DNA of 64,000 bases from CALODL01 sp942492115 (GTDB lineage: Bacteria; Planctomycetota; Phycisphaerae; UBA1845; CAIVHJ01), in NCBI GenBank assembly GCA_942492115.1, contig CALODL010000012.1:248001-312000 (forward strand). The letters run 5' to 3'. The translations under genes were made by a program, and so were the position numbers. Below are positions 40,489 to 50,619 of the stretch, piece by piece (position 1 is the first letter of the stretch; each line of letters opens with the position of its first letter). The notes under the pieces are model-generated. The model was not told the origin of the DNA. It searched no databases and was given only the letters and a program-made list of their open reading frames with translations.

Positions 40489-43240
40489 TCTGATCATCGC
40501 CGATGCGCTCGATCGCGAGACATCGACCCCCAGCGATGCGGACCTCATCGAGGCCCACCCGCACCTGGCCCCCGAGCTCGAACGACGGTTGTCCACACTT
40601 CGACAGTTGCGCGAAGCGGCTTGCCGCGCCCAAAGTCCGCTCGATAGCGCACCAGTCTCCGATCACGAGTTGGAAGAACTGCGCTTCCTCGCCGATGTCC
40701 TGCCCGACTACTCGTTTTCCGACCGCATTCAAATGGGTGGCCAGGGTGTGGTCTTCGAGGCCGTGCACAAGCCGACCGGCCGGCGCGTCGCGCTCAAGCT
40801 GTTGCTCGACGGTCCGTTGGCCAGCGCAACACAGGCCGAACGTTTCGAGCGAGAAGTGCGGGTCATCGCCCGGCTCAATCACCCGAATATCATCACGCTG
40901 TTCGATGCCGGTGTGATCCGCGGTCGGCGGTATTTCTCGATGGCGTTCGTCGAGGGGCTGCCCATCGACGATCACGCGCATCTGCACATGCTGTCGGTCG
41001 AGAACATTCTAAGGCTGTTCGTCCCTGTGTGCCGTGCGCTGGCTTTCGCCCACGGCGAGGGGATCATTCACCGCGACATCAAACCATCGAATATTCTGAT
41101 TGACGGCAACGGGAAACCGCTGGTGCTGGACTTCGGCCTGGCCAAGGACGCCGACCCCACCAGCCGATCGTCACGACTGTCCATCACCGGCCAGGTCTTC
41201 GGCACGATGCCGTACCTCAGCCCGGACGAAGTCGGCCTCGAAGAGGATGGCGCCGGTGACCATCGCGCTGATGTCTACGCACTCGGAATCGTTCTCTACG
41301 AGTTGTTGACCGGAACATATCCCTACCCGGTCGATGGGTCGGCCATGCGCATTCGCCATAACATTCTGTTCCGCGAACCCACGCCGCTGCGCGCAGCCCT
41401 CAAGCAGCCCGAAGCCCGCCTGACGCCGGAAGACATCTCGGACGAACTCGAGGCCGTCATGGGTATGGCGCTGCGCAAGGATCCCGACCAGCGTTACGCC
41501 ACCGCCGATCAACTGGCTGACGATCTCGAGCGGCTCCTGCGCGGGGAAGCCGTCACCGCCACGCGCGATACCCGCCTCGAAGGCATGCGTCGCATTCTGC
41601 GCCGTCATCGCCAACAGGTCGCCATCTCTCTGGTCCTCGCCGCTTCACTGGCATTTTCATCACTGATGTGGTGGCGCGCCGAATCGAGTGCCAGGACAGC
41701 GCAACAGAACGCGCGCACCGCCTACTCGATCCTGAAGGACAATCTGGAGGTCACGGACGAAACCATCAGACCGTTGGCCGGAAGTACACCGGCGCGCCAA
41801 CGATTACTGCAAACCACCAGCGACATGTTCAGTGCACTCGATGAAGAGGATGGCCAATCTGATCTGGAGGTCAGTGTCAGAGCGTTGCTCTTCGAACGTG
41901 AAGGCGACCTGGCGTGGCAGGCCGGCGACTGGGACGCTGCCAGGGACAAGTACGACTCGTTCCTGGGGGCCATCATGAGCATCGATGACGGCGTGAGCCA
42001 GGACATCACCGCCGACCTGATCCGTGCACGCACCAAACTGGCCCGTGTCTCCGAGCAACCTCTCGCGGAGTTCGCGACTGCTATCAACCTCGGCTTGCCA
42101 CACATGGACAGGATCGACCTTCATCCTGAATTGCAGTTCGCAACTATCCAAGCCCATGTTGATTTGGTCCAACACTTATTTGCCGAAGGTCGCATGTGTG
42201 AGGCTCACGAAACGGCCAGGACAGCACTCACACTCGCAGAAGGCACGCGCGAACTTGTCAGGCTGGAAGCGAGGTGGGCGGAGGCTGTCGCCAACGCTCA
42301 TGCATTCACGGGTCGAAGCGGCATCAGAATTGGACGCATCGCTGATTCGATCCAGTACCTGGACCAGTCTATCCGAATTCGTGAAGATGCGTGTGTCAGA
42401 TGGCCAGCTGACGTTTACATGCGGCATGAGCTATTGGTTGCACTACGGCAGTATGGTGAGACGCTCTACCGCCGTGACATGATTGCCGAGGCCCAAGGGC
42501 TTTTCGAACGCGCAGCGACAATTGGTCAATACCTGCTCATGGCTGATCCAAGTTCAACGCGCTGGCGTTCGAGCTACGCAAGTGCAGAGATAGACGTATC
42601 CAGGATACTCCTCAAGCAAGGTCTCATACGCCAGGCTGAACTTCGTGCACGGAGATCTATCGAGCATTTCGACGAACTGCTGCAGACCGCTCCGGCAGAT
42701 TTGTTCTGCCTGGCCCAAGCCGCAGATGCGTATGGCCACTTGGGAAGAGTGCTGATCCACAAGAAGCAATACGATGAGGCCATCCTGACATTGGGCAACG
42801 CCTTGGATCTGGCCCGCGATCGTACAATCCTTGCTCCCGAGTCTCCGGATGCACGAAGCGACCTGGCATACAAACTCGACCGCATGGCGCAAGCGTACCG
42901 CAAGAAAAAGCAGTTCGAAGATGCCAGGGCCTGCTACCAGGAGTCTATGGACATACGAGCCTCACTGCTGCACAGGCAACCAGAAGTAGTCCAACGGCAC
43001 CTTGATTTGATCAACTCCAAGTCGAACTTTGTGACATTGTTCATGAGCATGCGTGACAAAGGGCTCGAACATGAAGCACGCGACATCTTGCTCGAGACGA
43101 GCGATAGGTTAGACCTCATGCTTGACACTGGTCTTCTGGACGGTGACATCGAGAAGTACATGCGCTACAAGAAGACATTGATCGGAAACCTGCGCATATT
43201 GAACCGGAGAATCGAATCGAGCCGAACAGCTGCGCGGTAG
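40466..43240 (+). CDS. membrane Ser/Thr protein kinase with TPR repeats
   Basis: 924 residues from the ATG at 40466, 23 nt before the sigma stop. Leading helical segment (1-80), Hanks-type kinase with G-loop GGQGVVFEAV (91-100), Lys 111, HRDIKPSNIL near 203 and DFGLAKD near 222, then one membrane helix at about 383-400. The outer or C-terminal part of about 500 residues has TPR-like pairs. Base composition becomes noticeably less GC-rich from about 42050 to the end, so the TPR part may have a different origin from the kinase. Confidence 0.88.
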   Translation: MSSRNELDLIIADALDRETSTPSDADLIEAHPHLAPELERRLSTLRQLREAACRAQSPLDSAPVSDHELEELRFLADVLPDYSFSDRIQMGGQGVVFEAVHKPTGRRVALKLLLDGPLASATQAERFEREVRVIARLNHPNIITLFDAGVIRGRRYFSMAFVEGLPIDDHAHLHMLSVENILRLFVPVCRALAFAHGEGIIHRDIKPSNILIDGNGKPLVLDFGLAKDADPTSRSSRLSITGQVFGTMPYLSPDEVGLEEDGAGDHRADVYALGIVLYELLTGTYPYPVDGSAMRIRHNILFREPTPLRAALKQPEARLTPEDISDELEAVMGMALRKDPDQRYATADQLADDLERLLRGEAVTATRDTRLEGMRRILRRHRQQVAISLVLAASLAFSSLMWWRAESSARTAQQNARTAYSILKDNLEVTDETIRPLAGSTPARQRLLQTTSDMFSALDEEDGQSDLEVSVRALLFEREGDLAWQAGDWDAARDKYDSFLGAIMSIDDGVSQDITADLIRARTKLARVSEQPLAEFATAINLGLPHMDRIDLHPELQFATIQAHVDLVQHLFAEGRMCEAHETARTALTLAEGTRELVRLEARWAEAVANAHAFTGRSGIRIGRIADSIQYLDQSIRIREDACVRWPADVYMRHELLVALRQYGETLYRRDMIAEAQGLFERAATIGQYLLMADPSSTRWRSSYASAEIDVSRILLKQGLIRQAELRARRSIEHFDELLQTAPADLFCLAQAADAYGHLGRVLIHKKQYDEAILTLGNALDLARDRTILAPESPDARSDLAYKLDRMAQAYRKKKQFEDARACYQESMDIRASLLHRQPEVVQRHLDLINSKSNFVTLFMSMRDKGLEHEARDILLETSDRLDLMLDTGLLDGDIEKYMRYKKTLIGNLRILNRRIESSRTAAR

Positions 43241-43241
43241 T

Positions 43242-43796
43242 CTAAGTCCCACTGTCATCTTCCTCAATCTCCATGGGTTCATCATCACCACTGACCTCAG
43301 TGGTCTCAGAGTCCGCCAGTTCGAAGTTGTACTGCACTGCCCCTGTCGGAACCGGCGGCCATGGCCCGATCGGATCGTACAGTGCCGACTCGAACGTGAA
43401 GACCAGATCCTCTTCGTCGGGATCCACCGCATCGGCCACCCCGCTCATCAGGGGGGCGACGTCGAACTCACCTGGAATGGGATTGCTGATGTCGGCATGC
43501 GCGACCGACCACAGACCGGCGAGAGGGTTGGTTGCGATCCAGGTTGCATCGGTCTTGCCGAAATCATTGAGCCGACTGACCGTCATCTTGCTCACATCCC
43601 AGTCCACACCTGTGCTGTCCCAGCTGTCCGGCTCGAGGGCCAATTCGATCTCATAGAGCACATCGCTGGTCAAATCAGTTGGGATTTCACGCAGCAGGAA
43701 TCGAACCGTATGGCTGTTCGGTGGCGTACTGGCCACGGCTGGAACGGCGCACATCAAGGCCAGGATACCTGCGAGAAGGCGATTGATTGACGACAT
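43242..43796 (-). CDS. hypothetical secreted acidic protein
   Basis: 184 residues with a signal peptide (residues 1-22, ending AVA). Mature part is beta-rich and very acidic at its C-terminus (EVSGDDEPMEIEEDD). Its stop codon is 1 nt from the kinase stop on the other strand, so the genes are tail to tail. No family recognised. Confidence 0.6.
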   Translation of the reverse strand: MSSINRLLAGILALMCAVPAVASTPPNSHTVRFLLREIPTDLTSDVLYEIELALEPDSWDSTGVDWDVSKMTVSRLNDFGKTDATWIATNPLAGLWSVAHADISNPIPGEFDVAPLMSGVADAVDPDEEDLVFTFESALYDPIGPWPPVPTGAVQYNFELADSETTEVSGDDEPMEIEEDDSGT

Positions 43797-44045
43797 GAAC
43801 GGGTTCTCCTTTCAATTGGGACCGGCGCGCGGACGGACCGCGAGCCGCGTGAACGACTGCATGGCTATTCGGTTGTGCAAGTTGCTTTTCTTGACCGGTG
43901 AATTGACGGGACCGGTCCCTCCAATCGATTATGAACACAAGCCGGATCGGTCAGGAGCGAAAAAGTCAAAAAAAGAAGTTAGAATCGCTCCGCTCCGCCG
44001 CCGGCAGGGTCGTCCCTATTACGTAATTGCCTGTGGAGTAATCAC

Positions 44046-44738
44046 TTGGCGAAAGAACCACACCACATCGATGTCCAGGAGGGGTACGATCGGTGGGCCG
44101 AAATCTATGACGATGACGGTAACCCGTTGATATTCATAGAAGAACCGGTCGTGCGGCGGTGGTTTGCGACACCTCGCGGCCTGCGGATCGCCGATGTCGG
44201 CTGCGGCACGGGCCGCCACACACTGTGGCTGGCCGACGCCGGAGCGCAAGTTGATGCGTTTGATACGTCCTGCGGTATGCTCGCCCGCGCCAGGGCCAAG
44301 TTCGACGACGGCGGGGTACGGTTCATCCATCACGCCCTCCCCGCCCCGCTTCCCGCAGACGACAACACCTATGATGCGGTGCTGTTCGCACTGGTCGCCG
44401 ATCACATGGCCGAACTCGTGCACACGCTACGTGAGTTGTTGCGGGTCACCCGCCCGGGCGGCTTCGGAGTCATGACCGTCATCCATCCCGCGATGAACCT
44501 CAAGGGCATCACCGCGCGTTTCACCGATCCGGCCGACGGCCGCGAGGTCCGCGTCGCGGCCTTCGAACACTCTTTTGCAGACTATGTCATGGGATTGCTG
44601 CACGCAGGTTGGATCATCGAAGACATCATCGAGAAGAAGGCGGACGAGGCCCTGGTCACCCAGACCCGGCGGGCTGAAAAGTACTTGGGGTGGCCGCTGC
44701 TCCTGGCCATCAAGGTAAGAAAGGGCCAGTGTCCGTGA
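44046..44738 (+). CDS. class I SAM-dependent methyltransferase
   Basis: 230 residues, TTG start with GGAG about 9 nt upstream. The YDRWAEIYDDDGNPL opening and motif I ADVGCGTGRHTLWLADAGA (about 48-66), then FDTSCGML, are typical of small-molecule methyltransferases of the ubiE/COQ5-like type. Cytosolic; substrate not determinable. The frame has no in-frame ATG near the start. Confidence 0.8.
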   Translation: MAKEPHHIDVQEGYDRWAEIYDDDGNPLIFIEEPVVRRWFATPRGLRIADVGCGTGRHTLWLADAGAQVDAFDTSCGMLARARAKFDDGGVRFIHHALPAPLPADDNTYDAVLFALVADHMAELVHTLRELLRVTRPGGFGVMTVIHPAMNLKGITARFTDPADGREVRVAAFEHSFADYVMGLLHAGWIIEDIIEKKADEALVTQTRRAEKYLGWPLLLAIKVRKGQCP

Positions 44739-44824
44739 TCGAAACACGCCACGGCATAGTGACTGCGGCTCCGTGGCGGATCGAAGTGTTTCTGGCACCG
44801 TGGGGTATCATCCCATGCGGTCGG

Positions 44825-46639
44825 CTATGGCTCCGCCACGAGCACCCGGGCCTCGTCGAACAATGGTTGTTCCGCATCCCCCACGTGATCTTTGATTTCA
44901 TCGAGCAGCTGACGAGCATAGGCATCGCGCCCCTGATCGTGCAGGCACATCGCGATGAAGATCTGGCCGAGGACGCGTTCGTCCGTGCCGACGCCGGGTA
45001 GGATCTCCAGAGCCTCGGTCGCTCGACCGTTGCGGTACAGCGCCATTCCCAACACGAGTTGGAATCGCGAAACGTTGGGTTCGGCCTCATTGGCTTCATT
45101 GGCCAACAGCAAAGCGCGACAATAGGCTCGGCGGTCAATTGGTGGTACGGCCAGCAGTTCGGTGGCGGCCTCGATCATCTTGCTCGCGTTCCGGGTCCTG
45201 AGCACACTGAACACGGGCATGGCGTCCTTTGGATCGAGACGCGTCCGGGGCGCGGTGCGACCGTCTTCCATCGTCGATACGTAGCCCAGAGCCGCCAGCC
45301 GCCGTGCTGTCTCCTGATCGAGACGTGCCGCGGCTTGAAAGGCGTCATCCGGTGTCGGCCAGGCTTGCATGCGTTCACCGAGGATGATGGGCAGCTCCCC
45401 CGCCGCAGCCGTGTCCTCTTCGAGTAGATTGTGCAACTCTCCGGGATCCCCCACCAAATCGTAATACTCCGGCTGAGGTGCGAGAATGAATTTGTGATCG
45501 ATGCCCCGCAGCGCGTGGACACTGCTCCATCCATGGTAGGCCAACGGAGCAAGCGTCTCGAGATACATCAACCGCTCGCGCGGCACGTTGGCAGTGCACA
45601 GATCGCGTCCATCCATAGTCGGGCCGTCGATCCCCAGAAGGGTCAGCACGGTGGGCATGATGTCGATGGTCCCAACGGGGACGTCGTCGACGCGGGCGAT
45701 CGCAGCCCAACGCTCCGGCAGTGTAAACAGAAGTGGAATACGCATGGTCGTGTCATAGACCAGCCGTGAATGCGTGGGTTCGAGGTGCTCGCCAAGTCCC
45801 TCGCCGTGATCAGCAGTCAAGATGATGAGGCCTTCATCGAGCACCCCAAACTCCCTCAGCACCTCGAGTAGCCTGTTCATGTCCTGATCGACATAGGCAA
45901 TCTCGCCGTCGTACGGACTGTCTGGAAACATGGCCACAAATTCCGCCGGAGGATCGTAGGGCTTATGCGGATCGAAATAGTGCACCCACATGAACACCGG
46001 CTGGTCGGGGTGGGCACCGCGTTGTTGGCGAAGCCAGGCCACTGCGGAATCGGTGATTTCTGCCGCGGGGCGTTTCTTCTGGATGTCATCGTCGTAGTGA
46101 TCGAAGCCTTGAGCGAGACCATTGCGCTTGTCGAGAACCCGGGTCGCGACAAAGGCCGCGCTGGCGTAGCCATGTTCGCCAAGAACTTCTGCAAGGGTCA
46201 CGTGCTCCTCTGCAAGTATGTACTTGCCGTTGGTCCGCACGCCATGACGCGGTACTTCCAGCCCGGTCATCATCGAGACGTGTGACGGCAACGTACTCGG
46301 CACTCCCGTGACTGCGTGATCGAAAACGACCGAGCGCGCCGCGAGCGCGTCGATCACGGGGGTCCGCGCTTCCGCGAACCCATAGCATCCGAGGTGATCA
46401 CGCCGGGTCGTGTCCATCGTGATGAGAATGACATCGCCGCCCGCCAGAGCCCCGCGCGGAACCTGCTGCAGGACCGTCAGGTCCGAAACCGCGGCAGCTG
46501 CGACTTCGACGTCCTGTGGAATGGATGTATCGGTCTCGCGTGGGCCGGTGCGAACAAGCAGCAGGACGCTGAGAACGATCAGGAGGACCAGCGCCGCAAG
46601 CCCAACGCCTGGCCAGGAACTTCTTTGGGAGGATCTCAT
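44825..46639 (-). CDS. membrane-anchored sulfatase-fold hydrolase with TPR tail
   Basis: 604 residues. N-terminal helix about 12-29, then an alkaline-phosphatase/sulfatase domain: DVILITMDTTRRDHLGCYG (metal-binding Asp pair) and TADHGEGLGEH. At the site where sulfatases have C/S-x-P-S-R the sequence is TLPSH, so no formylglycine can form; Thr is the expected nucleophile, as in phosphoglycerol-transferase-like relatives. The last 130 residues are TPR-like. So a sulfatase-type annotation may be misleading. Confidence 0.75.
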   Translation of the reverse strand: MRSSQRSSWPGVGLAALVLLIVLSVLLLVRTGPRETDTSIPQDVEVAAAAVSDLTVLQQVPRGALAGGDVILITMDTTRRDHLGCYGFAEARTPVIDALAARSVVFDHAVTGVPSTLPSHVSMMTGLEVPRHGVRTNGKYILAEEHVTLAEVLGEHGYASAAFVATRVLDKRNGLAQGFDHYDDDIQKKRPAAEITDSAVAWLRQQRGAHPDQPVFMWVHYFDPHKPYDPPAEFVAMFPDSPYDGEIAYVDQDMNRLLEVLREFGVLDEGLIILTADHGEGLGEHLEPTHSRLVYDTTMRIPLLFTLPERWAAIARVDDVPVGTIDIMPTVLTLLGIDGPTMDGRDLCTANVPRERLMYLETLAPLAYHGWSSVHALRGIDHKFILAPQPEYYDLVGDPGELHNLLEEDTAAAGELPIILGERMQAWPTPDDAFQAAARLDQETARRLAALGYVSTMEDGRTAPRTRLDPKDAMPVFSVLRTRNASKMIEAATELLAVPPIDRRAYCRALLLANEANEAEPNVSRFQLVLGMALYRNGRATEALEILPGVGTDERVLGQIFIAMCLHDQGRDAYARQLLDEIKDHVGDAEQPLFDEARVLVAEP

Positions 46640-46689
46640 GGCAGCACTTCCCTCGACTGGAGGAGAGCCTCAGAATACACGATAATCAG

Positions 46690-47958
46690 ATGATCGACAG
46701 CCCGATCGATCCAAAAATGAGCGATCACGATACACCATTGCCTGGACCATCACCGACGGCCCTGCCGCCCAGAACCGCACACCTCGCAGGAATTGGCGGA
46801 CACACCCGCGAGTTGCCGGAAGATTTTTTTGTCGAAGAACTCCCGCAATACGAGCCGGCCGATGACGGTACGCATCTGTACTTTCAAATCGAAAAACGTG
46901 GCCTGACAACGCACAACGCGGTCCGTCGGATCGCCCGTGCATTGAATCGGACACCTCGCGAGATCGGCTACGCGGGCCTCAAAGATGCCCGCGCCGTCAC
47001 CCGTCAGGTTCTCAGTCTTGAACACATCGAGGCACAGCGCGTCGCGGAGTTGGAGCTTGATGGCATTCGCGTACTGTGGACGCGTTATCATCGCAACAAG
47101 CTCAAACTGCAACACTTGCGAGGTAATCGCTTTCGGATAAAGGTTCGCGACGCCCACCTGGACGCAACCACACGTGCTTGTGCGATTGGCGATTGGCTCG
47201 AGTCCCACGGCGCCCCCAATTACTTCGGCGTACAACGGTTCGGCGCTACCGCTGACAACGCCGAGGTCGGGCAGGCTGCACTGGCGGGTGATTTCGAGTC
47301 GGCCGTGCGCCGGGTCATCGGCATCGCCGGCCCCGGCCAGGGGCCTGAGGTCACCCGCGCCCGCGAACTCTTTGCCGCCGGGCACTACTCCCAAGCCACG
47401 CCGTTATGGCCCCGCGCCTATCGTGAGCACGTAGCGATCTGCCGCGTACTCGAGCGTCGTGCGGATTTTCGGCGGGCCTGGCGCGCCATCGACATGAACA
47501 TCCGACGCCTGCACATCTCTGCTCTGCAAAGCCAGTTGTTCAACGCGGTATTGCTCAAGCGACTTGACACGATCGATACGGTGCAGGTCGGCGATCTGGC
47601 ATGGAAACACGCCAACGGCGCATGCTTTACCGTTGAAAATACCGCGGCAGAACAGCCGCGCTGCGCGGCGCTCGAGATCTCGCCGTCGGGGCCATTGTTC
47701 GGGCGGCGCATGACGGCAGCCACCGGAGAACCGGGCCGACTCGAGGCCGAAGTGCTCGATGCTGCCCGTATTACGCCCCGGCAATTCGCCGGTCGGGATG
47801 TCATGAACTTGCCGGGGGCCCGTCGACCATTGCGTATTCCAGTCAAGCACTTCACCTGCAATGCCGGTGCCGACGATCATGGAGCATATGTCGAACTCGG
47901 GTTCGAGTTGCCACCAGGCAGCTATGCTACGGTCGTGCTTAACGAGATCCTGAAATAG
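46690..47958 (+). CDS. truD: tRNA pseudouridine synthase TruD
   Basis: 422 residues (start 46690; an ATG at 46717 is an alternative). The catalytic motif GYAGLKDARAVTRQ holds the essential Asp (residue 99), and PNYFGVQRFG is the second family motif. The enzyme makes pseudouridine 13 in certain tRNAs. Divergent from the sulfatase-fold gene by 50 nt, and its 3' end overlaps the end of the VWA gene by 20 nt. Confidence 0.93.
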   Translation: MIDSPIDPKMSDHDTPLPGPSPTALPPRTAHLAGIGGHTRELPEDFFVEELPQYEPADDGTHLYFQIEKRGLTTHNAVRRIARALNRTPREIGYAGLKDARAVTRQVLSLEHIEAQRVAELELDGIRVLWTRYHRNKLKLQHLRGNRFRIKVRDAHLDATTRACAIGDWLESHGAPNYFGVQRFGATADNAEVGQAALAGDFESAVRRVIGIAGPGQGPEVTRARELFAAGHYSQATPLWPRAYREHVAICRVLERRADFRRAWRAIDMNIRRLHISALQSQLFNAVLLKRLDTIDTVQVGDLAWKHANGACFTVENTAAEQPRCAALEISPSGPLFGRRMTAATGEPGRLEAEVLDAARITPRQFAGRDVMNLPGARRPLRIPVKHFTCNAGADDHGAYVELGFELPPGSYATVVLNEILK

Positions 47959-50506
47959 GGGGCACGGTGTGACGCCGCGGCGCCGGTGTGGGTTGGCGCC
48001 CTGGCCGGGGCCGGGCATCAACGTCCGGCGCATTCTGCGAAGAGCTGGGCGTAACAGGCTCGAAAACAGGCGTCAACGTGCGGGCCTGATCAACTGTGAA
48101 ATTGAGCACGGCCGCTTCGGATACGCTCTGTCCGTCGATTTCCCACCCAACAAACACGTACCCTGCCTGCGGTATGGCTTCAAGACGCACGGCGTCACCA
48201 ACACGAAATGTCGTGGCATCGGGTTCCACGATTACGGTGCCCCCGGGGGCCTCGACGATCGTCAAGGTCACATCCCCCCGCCACGGTTCGATGCTCATAC
48301 TCTTGGACTGTGGGAGTGTGTCATAAATCGCATCGTCATGTTCGAGAATCAACGCATTGTGCTTCCCGGGTACCGTGATGACGCCCAGCGTACCGAACGC
48401 GCCGAAAGGCAATGGCGAAATCATCGCCCCATCCAGATTTGTGCGCCGTTGCTCGAACATGGATGGTGCCCAATAGACCAGCGTCCAGTCTTCCCGCGCG
48501 GCCACGTTCGGAACAGTGACCCCTTGCAGGTCGGAAGCGCGACCAACGGATACGGTCCGCCAGCCCGCCTTGTGCGAGATGAGGCCACCGCTGTCCAGAA
48601 GGTCGAACCGGGCACCGAATGGCAACTTGAACCTGAACCGATTGATGTTACGCGGAATATAGTCGGCGCGAATGTTGAAGCGTGTTTGATCGGCCTCGTC
48701 ATCGTAGCGCGGTTCTTCGACCACGAGAAGCCCCGTGTGGATGTCCTTGCCACGTAAAGCGCTGGCGTCGAACGCCTGTTCGAAGAAGGTGGTCTGTTCG
48801 TCGTAGGTAAACTCGACACGTACACGCACGAGTCCAGCCACCTTCTGCGTCATGTAAGTCAACTCCCATTGACCGCGCAGATCCTCAGCGATGGCTCGAA
48901 ACGCCGGCTGCAGATCGGCGGCGGTAGCCGCTGTCGCGTAGGCGCCATTAGTGACGTCTGCCATCCGACGTAATTTCTTCTCGTTCTCCGGTGTCACGTC
49001 TCCAAAGCCGATTGGATAGAACGATATGTTGGGCTGGCCTTCGACCAGGGAGGCTTTCATGATATCGTCGATCGATCGCTGACTCGACGTATCGTTTCCA
49101 TCTGTCAGAAACACGACGAGACGACGCTCGCCCGGTGCCTCATCGGCGGTCAACATCGACAGGGCAACGGTCATGGCATCCCACAAACGGGTTTGACCTG
49201 ATTCCAACTCGCCGACTTCGGGAATGCTGTCGACCAGTTCCCGTTTGCCAACACAATCCGTTTGAGTCAGGCCGATGACCGTACCGTAGCCCTGGTCAAC
49301 CGGAGTACGGTCGTGAAACTCGACCACGCCGATGCGATGCGTGGCGTTGTACAACGACGGGGCAACGAACTCACTGGCTGCATCCAATGCAGCGCGCCGA
49401 GTACCCGAACGAATAGCCGTCGCAGAACTGTCGAGCACGACCATGACCTTGAGCGGTAGGTGCTGCCGCTGCAGATCGAGCGCCACACGACTGAACGCTC
49501 CACGCCAATCCAGCGGATCATCATCGATGATGTCACCAATCCTCAAGAATCTGCCGCCCGTGTCCGCCGCCAGCCGGGCCAGAGCGTTGGGATTGCGCGC
49601 GCCCTCCGGTGCAATCACATACACATGGGTCGTGGGCGTGCGTTGCGTGGCCCGTTGGACCAGCGGGGTAATCTCCGCACCGCAATCCACTTCGCTGCAG
49701 CCCTCACCGACGAACACGATCGCCCGGTACCCCCCGGGAGAACCTGCGGGATCATTGAGCAGGGTGATCGCGTGATCCAGCGCTGGCCAGGGCAGCGCAT
49801 CTTCATCATCAGATTGCAGGCGCTCGATGCAATTGAACGCCTCGCGCACCTCGTCGGGTGAATGCATGAGCCGTTCATCTTCATCCGCAGCAAGCTCGTC
49901 CACAGGAACGCCGCACCGCTCAAATGAGCATTTCAAGCGCTGTGGATCGAGCAATACGCTGAAGCTGGCGCCGAGGCCCTGGAAGCCGGAACAGTAACCG
50001 CAAAAATCGTCCGCCGGATCCGGCTGGCGTTCATCGACCACGAGCAAACGGGACTGCGTCGAGTGATAGGTCATTAAACCGAACAGATCCTGGCGCGGAC
50101 GAAGCGGTGTCGGATCGATGAAGAACCGCGCCGCATCGATCATTGACTGCAAGGCGTCGGCCGCGACCATGGACTGCGTGTAATCGAGCAACAGGACGAT
50201 CTTCAAGGGCAGGTTGTCACCTTCGGTAAGGAACTGACTCGTCTCCGCAAGATCGAGTGGTTCCTCATCCTCGAAGATGCGGAAACTGTCGCGGGTCACG
50301 CCATCCTTGATGGCCTGCCCCGACACGTCCTGCAGCCGCAGGCTGTAGCGGATCTGAAATGGCGCCCTCGGGTCCTCGTCCAGCAGACAGGCATTGAAGC
50401 CCGTGCACTCCGCGGGATCTCCCTCCTGCTCGATGGGCGTCGAGGGCAAGCAACCTGCGGCGATGATCAGGCCGGCCAGTGGCCAGCGACGCATGGACTG
50501 ACGCAT
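47939..50506 (-). CDS. lipoprotein with two von Willebrand A domains
   Basis: 855 residues from the ATG at 50506, which gives a lipobox LIIAAGC; the longer frame begins with implausible sequence. Two VWA domains: LPLKIVLLLDYTQSM (D-x-T-x-S) near residue 95 and LPLKVMVVLDSSATAI (D-x-S-x-T) near 350, the latter with VFLTDGNDTSS. The C-terminus has a bacterial-repeat domain (GYVFVGWEIDG). Likely an outer-membrane or periplasmic surface adhesin-like protein. It follows the NHEJ cluster on the same strand. Confidence 0.8.
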   Translation of the reverse strand: MRQSMRRWPLAGLIIAAGCLPSTPIEQEGDPAECTGFNACLLDEDPRAPFQIRYSLRLQDVSGQAIKDGVTRDSFRIFEDEEPLDLAETSQFLTEGDNLPLKIVLLLDYTQSMVAADALQSMIDAARFFIDPTPLRPRQDLFGLMTYHSTQSRLLVVDERQPDPADDFCGYCSGFQGLGASFSVLLDPQRLKCSFERCGVPVDELAADEDERLMHSPDEVREAFNCIERLQSDDEDALPWPALDHAITLLNDPAGSPGGYRAIVFVGEGCSEVDCGAEITPLVQRATQRTPTTHVYVIAPEGARNPNALARLAADTGGRFLRIGDIIDDDPLDWRGAFSRVALDLQRQHLPLKVMVVLDSSATAIRSGTRRAALDAASEFVAPSLYNATHRIGVVEFHDRTPVDQGYGTVIGLTQTDCVGKRELVDSIPEVGELESGQTRLWDAMTVALSMLTADEAPGERRLVVFLTDGNDTSSQRSIDDIMKASLVEGQPNISFYPIGFGDVTPENEKKLRRMADVTNGAYATAATAADLQPAFRAIAEDLRGQWELTYMTQKVAGLVRVRVEFTYDEQTTFFEQAFDASALRGKDIHTGLLVVEEPRYDDEADQTRFNIRADYIPRNINRFRFKLPFGARFDLLDSGGLISHKAGWRTVSVGRASDLQGVTVPNVAAREDWTLVYWAPSMFEQRRTNLDGAMISPLPFGAFGTLGVITVPGKHNALILEHDDAIYDTLPQSKSMSIEPWRGDVTLTIVEAPGGTVIVEPDATTFRVGDAVRLEAIPQAGYVFVGWEIDGQSVSEAAVLNFTVDQARTLTPVFEPVTPSSSQNAPDVDARPRPGRQPTPAPRRHTVPPISGSR

Positions 50507-50619
50507 ATCGAGTACTCCGGTTGGAGCGCACAGCGTGCGCAAACGCTCTCCCCGATTGGATTGTCGGAAAAACCAGGACACGGGCTTGAACGCGAAGGGG
50601 CGCCTGGTGATCGGAAGGA

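Noticed and set aside
47939..47958. 20-nt tail-to-tail overlap of truD and the VWA gene
   Set aside because: Real but ordinary for compact genomes; no sign of special regulation.
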